Assembly: GCA_029990175.1 (NCBI GenBank)
Contig: JARKIP010000005.1
Coordinates: 32,621,501 to 32,685,500 of the forward strand
Direction of reading: 5' to 3'
Length of the DNA: 64,000 nucleotides
From: Petunia secreta
Lineage: Eukaryota; Streptophyta; Magnoliopsida; Solanales; Solanaceae
In this document: in pieces, positions 57,333-64,000 of the stretch
How positions within the stretch are numbered: position 1 is the first letter of the stretch
Layout of the letters: each line of letters starts with the position of its first letter
Translations under genes and position numbers: made by a program
The notes under the pieces: model-generated
Database searches by the model: none
Told to the model about the DNA's origin: nothing
The model's input: the letters and a program-made list of their open reading frames with translations, nothing else

Positions 57333-59165
57333 TCAGTATATCAGGAAATGTAGGTTTTTATAATAATTTTTCTTATGATGATAATTAGATCCTAATTTAT
57401 TTAATTGATTATTTAATTCAGATAAGGTTTTTACTGAATTTTCTTTTTCTTTTGGAATTGTATTTATCGTTAAAGATGATTTTAATCTTTTAGTAATTTC
57501 ATCTAGAACATCACCTTTTATTTCCAATCCACCTTTAGGAAGACTAGGGAATTTATCTTTTGACATACTAGGTAGCCTGAAAATTGGATTTTCTTCAATA
57601 TTATCTTCAAATTTTATTCTTTTCTCTGGGAATGGTTTAAAAGAAGACTTGCTTCTTGCTTCTTCTACCTGATTGGCTATGACATGTAGTATTTGATTTG
57701 TATAATTACTTTGTTCTATTAATTTATTAATATCTCTATTTTTAGGTTCTCCTTGGGCATCTATTGATGTTCTTTTAAAAGGATTTCCTATTACTACTTT
57801 ATCACCTACTGGTATATTTATTTCTTCTAATGGGGGAATGGTAGATTCTATTATTTTATTACTTTTCGTATACCATTTTTTAACTGCCATATTTAAAGAT
57901 TCACAGTTAGCTAATTTTCCTGTATATTCAAACCATTTAAAAAATTCTAAACTACACTTCCATTTTTTCAAATCTTTCATCCATTTATCTCTAAATGATC
58001 TCCTCTGTTCTAAAGTGTAATTGTTTCTATACCATTCTCTTTTAATATTATTCTCTGGTTTTACCCAGAGTTGTTGGAGATATTTTATATCTGGTTCAAA
58101 TGGTTCTTCTAACGTTATCATTCCTAAGGAATCATTTATTTCACTAAAGGTTGGGCTTGATGGTTGATTGATTATGACAGGCTTGTATTCTGGTTGCGGA
58201 ATTCTTTTACTAAAGTTAACACCTTTTAAATTTTTGCTTATTATGTCCTCTTCCTCCAGGGGACAAGAAGTAGATGGCCTTGAAAAGGACATCCTGGAAG
58301 ACGAAGATGTAGCATTAAAGGATCTAGATTTTAGGAATTTTAAATCTATTGATCCATCTGTATGTTGTATAACTTGTTCTATTTGTATAGATTCATCTTC
58401 CACTTTTGGTTCCGTGATGGAATCAAAGTGCCATTCATCTTTTGATAAGACTTCATCCCATTTAAGTAATCTTGGGACAAATATATTATGATGTTTAATA
58501 TTTGCTTCCATTAACATTGTAACTCCTTTATGAGCTCTACTGGGTTTAGCTTTGGGAGCTAGAGTAGTTTTCATTAATTTATAATATACTCTATATATTA
58601 TAGCTATTTCTCTGGCTTGATGTTTACTATTTAGATGTTTTGTTTTAACATTTAATGTTAGAACATCTAGTATTGTTGGATCATTAATATCAACTGAGAA
58701 ATTCGGATAACAATTAAAGTATACTGGCCCATTTGCCATGTTACTTTGTAATACGGCTATTAATGAATCATCAAAGTTTAAGAATCTATTATCTCTTAAT
58801 AATAAACATATAGGAATATCTAATCCTAGTCTATGAAGTGGTTTTACAGCCACTTGCACTAGTCCTATATGTAGGAACTTATAACTTTTTCTATATTTTT
58901 CTATATCTTTTATAGACAATAGTTGAATTGTTTCAACTGACTGATTTATAGCAATTGTTGATTCACATGTTTTAATATTAAATCTATTTATGAAGTCAAA
59001 TCCTCCGACTTCATATATCTTTTCTAACTTCTCTTTGGGAATATTCCAATTTAACAGATTATTTTCTATTTTTGATATTTTATCTACTTCTGTTGATAGG
59101 TTTATACTGTTTAATACTGACTGTGATGATCCTTCCATTTTAATAATGGGTTCCTGGTCCGTCAC
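57333..59165 (-). CDS. EPRV movement protein region (610 codons)
   Basis: Residues about 75-205 match the 30K-type movement protein of Caulimoviridae: LHIGLVQVAVKPLHRLGLDIP, then GPVYFNCYPNFSVDINDPT and VLTLNVKTKH motifs. Such proteins line plasmodesmata in cell-to-cell spread of live viruses. The rest is a less conserved linker with KWKCSLEFFKWFEYTG. It overlaps the preceding short frame by 26 bp and ends just before the coat frame. In relatives these parts are one polyprotein, so the two frame changes look like inactivating indels. Confidence 0.82.
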   Translation of the reverse strand: MTDQEPIIKMEGSSQSVLNSINLSTEVDKISKIENNLLNWNIPKEKLEKIYEVGGFDFINRFNIKTCESTIAINQSVETIQLLSIKDIEKYRKSYKFLHIGLVQVAVKPLHRLGLDIPICLLLRDNRFLNFDDSLIAVLQSNMANGPVYFNCYPNFSVDINDPTILDVLTLNVKTKHLNSKHQAREIAIIYRVYYKLMKTTLAPKAKPSRAHKGVTMLMEANIKHHNIFVPRLLKWDEVLSKDEWHFDSITEPKVEDESIQIEQVIQHTDGSIDLKFLKSRSFNATSSSSRMSFSRPSTSCPLEEEDIISKNLKGVNFSKRIPQPEYKPVIINQPSSPTFSEINDSLGMITLEEPFEPDIKYLQQLWVKPENNIKREWYRNNYTLEQRRSFRDKWMKDLKKWKCSLEFFKWFEYTGKLANCESLNMAVKKWYTKSNKIIESTIPPLEEINIPVGDKVVIGNPFKRTSIDAQGEPKNRDINKLIEQSNYTNQILHVIANQVEEARSKSSFKPFPEKRIKFEDNIEENPIFRLPSMSKDKFPSLPKGGLEIKGDVLDEITKRLKSSLTINTIPKEKENSVKTLSELNNQLNKLGSNYHHKKNYYKNLHFLIY

Positions 59166-59361
59166 AAGCTTTTCTATAATAACTTTCAGCTATAGGTTTT
59201 AATCTAAGTATTTCTGAAATATTATTTTGCATATAATGTAGAAAATCAATATTTCCTGTTGAAAGATATCTATGTAAATTATCCTTTAAAAGCTTTTCAT
59301 GGTCATTAATTTCTTTATCAATATTTATCCAGAGTTCTAGATAACCTGGATCCATATTCAT
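59140..59361 (-). pseudogene. EPRV polyprotein N-terminal fragment (73 codons)
   Basis: A short frame beginning at ATG 59361, helical and charged, ending over the start of the movement protein frame. Sequence continuity in the other frame around 59165 suggests it is the N-terminus of the viral polyprotein separated by a one-base frameshift. An independent small viral protein cannot be excluded. Confidence 0.6.
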
Positions 59362-59572
59362 TTTTTAAAATATTATATTTTTATTTTTATTAAGAAAATC
59401 TCTTCTCCAAAGTTTATAATATAGCAGAAGAGTTTCTTCTACGTAAGGATTATCGTTGTTTATTAAATCAGAAAAACATATATTCATAAAATAGATATAA
59501 TAATCATTATCATTATATTTATTAAACCAGTGTTTCATAAGATACGGGAGTTAAGTGTTTTTGTTTTCTTAT

Positions 59573-59588
59573 GGGGGGGGGGGGGGGG
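59573..59588. repeat. G16 homopolymer
   Basis: Sixteen G in a row on the plus strand in the viral leader. Length may be unreliable in sequencing. Confidence 0.85.
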
Positions 59589-59880
59589 TTATCCTATAGT
59601 TAACTCTACTCTTTTCTATTAAGGTGTTTTCTTTATTCAGATTTCCTTCGTTCTTATCCTATGTAGCTAAGCGACGGGAACACCAATCCGGGTCCGGCCC
59701 TATTTCCTAGACTCAACGGGCTAATCCAACGGAACTTTATGGCTTGCCAACGTCTAAACCGGAGATTAATCGGTTACCTCGACACAAGGATAAGGACTAA
59801 GAGATATGAACAAGAAAACAGGCTTAACAGAAAATTTCGAGTTAACAAGGATAACAAGAGATTTAGCCGACGATCATATT

Positions 59881-59893
59881 GGCTCTGATACCA
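59881..59893 (-). other. EPRV primer-binding site (tRNA-iMet)
   Basis: Minus-strand TGGTATCAGAGCC, the minus-strand DNA origin of Caulimoviridae. Confidence 0.9.
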
Positions 59894-60025
59894 TAGGGGC
59901 AATAGAAGGTCCCAAAAACATATTTATGAAATAATAAAGCTAATAATTAAATTAAAAACTAATAATCAAAGTAAATGTTAAAAATATTTATAAGATCAGA
60001 AAACTTACTGTTAAAATTGGAACTG

Positions 60026-60031
60026 TTTATT
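60026..60031 (-). terminator. EPRV poly(A) signal
   Basis: AATAAA on the minus strand about 95 bases downstream of the TATA box, as expected for the terminally redundant pregenomic RNA. Confidence 0.6.
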
Positions 60032-60124
60032 GAACATGAAGGAACATTGTTATACAGAGAGGGAAAGTAGGCAATATTTCGAAAGTGAGGATTTCGAGTG
60101 ATGCCTTACTTCTGATTTCTACTT

Positions 60125-60134
60125 CTATTTATAG
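60125..60134 (-). promoter_or_regulatory. EPRV pregenomic RNA promoter, TATA box
   Basis: CTATAAATAG on the minus strand upstream of the poly(A) signal and primer site. Transcription would start near 60100. Confidence 0.75.
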
Positions 60135-60182
60135 CTGCTAATGACACTATTCTCCTTTACAGGTGGAGAGCTATTAACGGGG

Positions 60183-60295
60183 AATCTTATCTTTTATAAA
60201 GTAAGATAAGATTTACATTATTGATGCTAATGGGGTCCTATTGTCAAGAATCTTATCTTTACAAAAGTAAAGTAAGACCTACATTATTGATACCA
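60183..60295 (-). repeat. Duplicated motif upstream of the EPRV promoter
   Basis: Two similar blocks, about 60183-60228 and 60250-60295, share aatcttatcttt, aagtaa and tacattattgat words. They contain GATAAG-type elements on the minus strand, an upstream-enhancer-like position. Confidence 0.65.
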
Positions 60296-60313
60296 CTTGT
60301 TGTTTATCTTTTG

Positions 60314-61519
60314 CTAAAAATCCGTGAGATATGCTTGAGCAATCCCGTGTGGGTCCTCCATATCTCCATTATCTCCTGCTGATGCTGTTGATGACGCTGT
60401 GTCTAATAATTCAGTGATTTGATTTATTTCACTGCCATTTGCTTGGTCTAAATTTGCTAAGGCCTGTTGGAGTTTCCTTTTCAACGCTTCCTTTGATAAT
60501 TTGTCTGTTGATCCGATCTTCGTTTGAACTTGCTGAACCTGTTTTTCTTTGTTCTTAGGGGTCCACCCCTTGATTTTTATAGTTTTAACAAGGTACCTGA
60601 CCTTGCATAATACCTCTATATTGAATTCCCAACTAATAATATAGGACACTCTTTTAGCCATGAAGAATTTACATAACTGTATATGTTCTGGTAATGCTGC
60701 TAGTTCTTCGTTTTCTTTCTGGTAATTGGTGTGTAACTGTTTGAAAGAAGGTGACAACACCCTTTCGTCTGCTCCAAATGTATTCCACCATTCATAAAAC
60801 CATCTTGGGATGGGATCCGTTGATACCTTTTCACAGAACTTGACAAACCATGAATGGCTGCCAGGTCTTAAGTATATGAAGTTAAACCACGCATTTTTGT
60901 ATTCGTAAAAATTATAACCTGATATTTTAAAATTCACTGATAATGGAAATTGAATCGGCGTGTGTAGATGATCTACTGGCCAATCCGCAGGGCTTAAAAT
61001 TCTTTTAATAGTAAACTTGGAGTACCTAATACTCCTTGGATCATTTTTATCTGCTAACTCATTTTCAATCTCTATTGAATTGGTTGCTATCAATATAGCT
61101 TCATAAAATTCTCTCGTTTTATAAGGGTTGTCTGTTTCCACATAATTTCTGTCTGTGTAACAAGACTTGATAATATCTGTAATTCGTTTTTCGACTAATT
61201 TTCTTTCAATCGCAATGATTGGTACCTGTTGACTGTTTATCCAATCGAATTTCTGTTGACTTGCTGTTGAAGAGCTTGCTTGTTCTTGTTTAATGGGAGG
61301 TTGAGGTTGTACTGCCTCAGAATAACTGTTTATGGTTCTTTTGGCATAACTGTTTAAGGATTGTTTTGAGGTTCCTGGGGTTGCTTCTCTCTTTACCGGT
61401 GTAGGAGGAGGTAATTGAGGAAACTCTGCTAAAGCCGTATATCTGTTTATATGTGAGTTCTGGTTATGATGCTGTTCAAGGAATTGCCTCGGAGGTTTTA
61501 CTGGATATAATGGCCTCAT
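60314..61519 (-). CDS. EPRV downstream ORF (401 aa), function unknown
   Basis: Begins at ATG 61519, overlapping the end of the polymerase frame by 44 bp. Pro/Gln-rich N-terminus, then a conserved-looking core with Trp/aromatic motifs (HSWFVKFCEK, RWFYEWWNTFG, SYIISWEF) and a Gln/Asn-rich end. Position and these motifs fit the second ORF of florendovirus-type endogenous viruses, whose role is not known. It has no similarity I recognise to caulimovirus transactivator. No stops, so this part is intact. Confidence 0.72.
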   Translation of the reverse strand: MRPLYPVKPPRQFLEQHHNQNSHINRYTALAEFPQLPPPTPVKREATPGTSKQSLNSYAKRTINSYSEAVQPQPPIKQEQASSSTASQQKFDWINSQQVPIIAIERKLVEKRITDIIKSCYTDRNYVETDNPYKTREFYEAILIATNSIEIENELADKNDPRSIRYSKFTIKRILSPADWPVDHLHTPIQFPLSVNFKISGYNFYEYKNAWFNFIYLRPGSHSWFVKFCEKVSTDPIPRWFYEWWNTFGADERVLSPSFKQLHTNYQKENEELAALPEHIQLCKFFMAKRVSYIISWEFNIEVLCKVRYLVKTIKIKGWTPKNKEKQVQQVQTKIGSTDKLSKEALKRKLQQALANLDQANGSEINQITELLDTASSTASAGDNGDMEDPHGIAQAYLTDF

Positions 61520-64000
61520 GTCTTTTCTGTAAAAATTCTCTAGTTAAAAAATCTGGAAGACTATTGTCTTCTCCTTTAATAAATTCTATTTGAAAATCAA
61601 AGCTAGATAATAAAGCTTGCCATATGGCAAATATTTGTTTTGAAACTAAATTCTTAACATCTTTTTGCAAAACATCTTTTGCTGCTTTACAATCAACTCT
61701 TAAAAGAAATTCTTTGTTTATCAAATCATCTTGAAATTTAGTTATACATAAAACTATTGATAAAATTTCTTTTTTAATAGTACTATAATTTTTTTGAGCT
61801 CCGTTCCATATTCCAGAGCAATATCGGACTAATTGTTCAGACTCTTTTGGAGAGAGACGCTGTTTAAGAATTCCTCCGAAGCCTATTTCAGAGGCATCGG
61901 TTTCAACAATCATAAAGGCATCCGGATGTGGTATGCCTAGACAAGGAAGTCTTTGAACAATACTTTTGACCTTCTGGACTGTTTGTGTTTGTTCTTGGCT
62001 CCAAGGAACTGGATTTTTCCTAAGACGCTGATAAAGGGGTTCACATATTTGTCTAAGGTTTGGTATAAAATCTGAAACATAATTGAGGCTTCCTAGAAAC
62101 CTTTGTAACTGAGTTTTATCTGTTAAAACATCTGGAAATTTTGTAGAGAATTCTATGGCTCTACAAATTGGTTTATACATGCCTTGAGACAAGTCATGTC
62201 CTAAAAATCTAATAGAGGTTTGAAATAATTTAATCTTCTTGGCACTCACTACCAGACCATTTTTCTTAATAATATTAAGAAATATCTTTAAATGCTTAAA
62301 ATGTTGATCTATATTTTCTGAAAATATTAATACATCATCAATATAAACTATTGAGAATGAACTATATGGATTAAATATATTATTCATTATATTTTGAAAT
62401 TCTGATGGGGCATTCTTTAACCCAAAGGGCGTAACATTCCATTCATATTGGCCAAAGGGCACATTAAATGCTGTTTTATACTTATCCCTTTCATCTATTT
62501 GGATTTGCCAAAATCCTGATTTCATATCAAATTTACTATATATTTTAGCCTTATACGTTCTTTTTAATAAATCTCTTTTATTTGGAATTGGATATCGTAT
62601 CCATCTTAATACTTTGTTTAAAGGTTTATAATTTATAACTAATCTTGGAGCTCCTCTTTCTCGTTCAGCATTATTATTAACATAAAATGCGGAACAACTC
62701 CAAGGTGACTTAGAAGGACGAATTATTTTCTTTTCTAATAATTCATTAATTTCCTTTTTACAATATTCCATTAATTCTTGGTTCATTTGAATTGGTCTAG
62801 CCTTAGTGGGGATAGATCCTTCTTCAAATCCTTCTATATACGGTAATCGTACTATATGCCTTTTTCTTTCCCAAAAGGCATTAGGTAGATCTGAACAGAC
62901 TTCAGATTCTATTTCTTTTTGGGTTTGTAGTATTTTATCTTGAATTAGTTTATCTTTAAACTGGTTTTCTATTTTAACAATTTTAATTTCGTCTTTTATG
63001 TAATTTATTTGATTTTTTATCAATTGTATTTTATAGATACTTCTTTCTTTTAGAGTATCTATTTCTCTTTGCTTTGGACCATTTAGGAAATAAAATATTA
63101 TTTCTTTACCAAGATTATTGGTAGTAATACCTGTTGTATTAACTGTAAAAGGAGATATCTGAGTTAAAAAGGGAGTTCCTAATATAACTTCCTCATTTAA
63201 ATCCTTTATCAGAATAAAAGTATTTTTAAAGCATATATTATCATTACATATATGTGCATTAGATAATTTATATTTTATTTTAAGTTTTTCTCCTGATGCA
63301 GAGAATAATTTTGCTGATGTTTTATCGCAATATTTTGTTGGAATTAATCCTTCTACTATACAATTTTGGTCAGCACCAGAGTCTAATAAAGCTACTGTCT
63401 GGATACTGTATTCACTATTTATGACTAATTTTATTGGTACATACCATTTTTGAGACTTAATTTTAGAGATAGCCAAGACTCCCAATTCGTCGTCTTGTGC
63501 TTCTACTCGTTTAGTATTTGAACTTTCTCCTATTATTGTAGAATTTAATTCCTTTTGAGTTTTTCGAATTAATTCTAGAGCAAGGTTTTCTTCCTCTATG
63601 TTATTAACTTTTTGTTTTAAAATATTAACTTCTTGTTTTAATGTTGTTAATTCTGCATAAAGATCTGATATAGATATTTTTTCTTCTTTTTTATCAAATT
63701 TTTGTAGAATTTTTTTCATACTAAAAGGATTGGATATGTTAGGTTGATTTGATTCTCTACTTAAGACTATTTCTTTTAATTTTAAAAGATATTCTCTTTT
63801 AATTTCTTCATCCTTTATTTGATCTATTAGATCAAAGAAGAATTCTTTATTTTCATTTGATATGACTTTTATTGAACCTGTCCCGCAGGTACATAATCCT
63901 CTAGGACAATCACACTCTGATTCGGAAGTGTAACTATCACTAGACTCATATGCTATATTAATTTGTTCATCATCACTTATGCTTTCCGTGGATGAACTTT
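61476..64000 (-). CDS. EPRV protease-RT-RNase H (partial at window edge)
   Basis: The frame is open from the window edge to the stop at 61476. Coiled-coil linker, retropepsin LLDSGADQN, RT with YIDD, RT connection (FLGSLNYVSDFIP), RNase H with VETDASEIGFGG and the SLPDFLTREFL end. It nearly matches the copy at 54537-56313 (one amino-acid change noticed: ISISD versus ISILD) but retains the complete RT-RNase H. The coat region lies beyond 64000. Confidence 0.88.
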   Translation of the reverse strand, partial: SSSTESISDDEQINIAYESSDSYTSESECDCPRGLCTCGTGSIKVISNENKEFFFDLIDQIKDEEIKREYLLKLKEIVLSRESNQPNISNPFSMKKILQKFDKKEEKISISDLYAELTTLKQEVNILKQKVNNIEEENLALELIRKTQKELNSTIIGESSNTKRVEAQDDELGVLAISKIKSQKWYVPIKLVINSEYSIQTVALLDSGADQNCIVEGLIPTKYCDKTSAKLFSASGEKLKIKYKLSNAHICNDNICFKNTFILIKDLNEEVILGTPFLTQISPFTVNTTGITTNNLGKEIIFYFLNGPKQREIDTLKERSIYKIQLIKNQINYIKDEIKIVKIENQFKDKLIQDKILQTQKEIESEVCSDLPNAFWERKRHIVRLPYIEGFEEGSIPTKARPIQMNQELMEYCKKEINELLEKKIIRPSKSPWSCSAFYVNNNAERERGAPRLVINYKPLNKVLRWIRYPIPNKRDLLKRTYKAKIYSKFDMKSGFWQIQIDERDKYKTAFNVPFGQYEWNVTPFGLKNAPSEFQNIMNNIFNPYSSFSIVYIDDVLIFSENIDQHFKHLKIFLNIIKKNGLVVSAKKIKLFQTSIRFLGHDLSQGMYKPICRAIEFSTKFPDVLTDKTQLQRFLGSLNYVSDFIPNLRQICEPLYQRLRKNPVPWSQEQTQTVQKVKSIVQRLPCLGIPHPDAFMIVETDASEIGFGGILKQRLSPKESEQLVRYCSGIWNGAQKNYSTIKKEILSIVLCITKFQDDLINKEFLLRVDCKAAKDVLQKDVKNLVSKQIFAIWQALLSSFDFQIEFIKGEDNSLPDFLTREFLQKRHEAIISSKTSEAIP

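Larger units (their letters stand above)
59362..60313 (-). other. EPRV intergenic region
   Basis: Between the downstream ORF and the polyprotein. It contains, in minus direction, two roughly 46-bp repeats, the TATA box, a poly(A) signal, the primer site and a leader with a C16 run. No open frame of note. Confidence 0.8.
54409..64000 (-). other. Endogenous pararetrovirus (Caulimoviridae), tandem copy longer than one genome
   Basis: Minus-strand gene order from the primer site at 59893: N-terminal fragment, movement protein, coat protein, protease, RT; and right of it the protease-RT-RNase H end and a downstream ORF. Positions 54537-56313 match 62224-64000 at a constant offset of 7,687 bp with few differences, so the viral genome unit is about 7.7 kb and this copy extends past one unit. 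The large MP-CP-protease-RT-RNase H region followed by one overlapping downstream ORF fits the florendovirus/petuvirus side of the family; genus is inferred. Confidence 0.88.

Noticed and set aside
54409..64000. An episomal virus genome rather than an integrated one
   Set aside because: It has frame breaks, an internal rearrangement, a retrotransposon inserted in it with target duplication, and continues beyond one unit within plant repeat DNA.

Overview
This window is repeat DNA from a flowering-plant nuclear genome. I find no host gene, rRNA or tRNA gene. It consists of a deep nest of Ty3/gypsy LTR retrotransposons (about 1-54,408) beside, and partly inside, an endogenous pararetrovirus (EPRV, family Caulimoviridae; 46,707-46,798 plus 54,409-64,000). 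All LTRs begin TGAT and end ATCA. Every visible primer-binding site is TGGTATCAGAGC (initiator tRNA-Met), and the gag-pol reading frames run on into the 3' LTR. These traits, with the RT sequences, suggest CRM-type chromoviruses, but that is inference: I see no canonical chromodomain. I number the elements TE1-TE16.

Layout. TE1 LTR (1-801) sits in TE2 gag (802-3652, minus). TE2 sits in TE3 pol (3653-7284, plus). TE4 (7285-17150, minus) sits in the TE3 3' LTR, and TE5 (9486-14176, plus, non-autonomous) sits in TE4. TE6 is an LTR fragment (17151-17626). TE7 is a broken pol (17627-26760, minus) split by TE8 (17980-23620, minus, non-autonomous) and by TE9 (25174-26623, a perfect-ended inverted LTR dimer). 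TE10 is an ORF-X fragment (26761-27554). TE11 (from 27555) is split by TE12 (28287-41453, autonomous, intact 1706-codon gag-pol), which is itself split by TE13 (36041-41407, non-autonomous). TE14 (41927-43417) and TE15 (43418-45820) follow, then displaced inverted halves of the TE3 LTR (45821-45987) and the TE4 LTR (45988-46706). TE16 (46799-54408, minus) is a complete element with an intact 1675-codon gag-pol, apparently identical LTRs and a 5-bp target duplication, inserted in the EPRV. The EPRV is longer than one genome: identical sequence recurs at a 7,687-bp offset.

How the parts work together. TE12 and TE16 encode everything needed for retrotransposition. TE5, TE8, TE13, TE14 and TE15 have replaced RT, RNase H and integrase with a long conserved reading frame I call ORF-X. 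Three of them (TE5, TE8, TE13) have nearly identical LTRs and 5-bp target duplications, so they moved recently and must have used enzymes supplied in trans. Autonomous and ORF-X elements share the primer site, the polypurine tract, a hairpin before it, and a GC-rich palindrome module found both in U3 and in the 5' leader. The most unusual observations are the ORF-X family, the duplicated palindrome module, the compensated hairpins inside gag, the inverted LTR dimer with a target duplication, and a likely 29.6-kb inversion.

Limits. Identities were judged by eye, and junctions without LTR ends are accurate to a few bases only.
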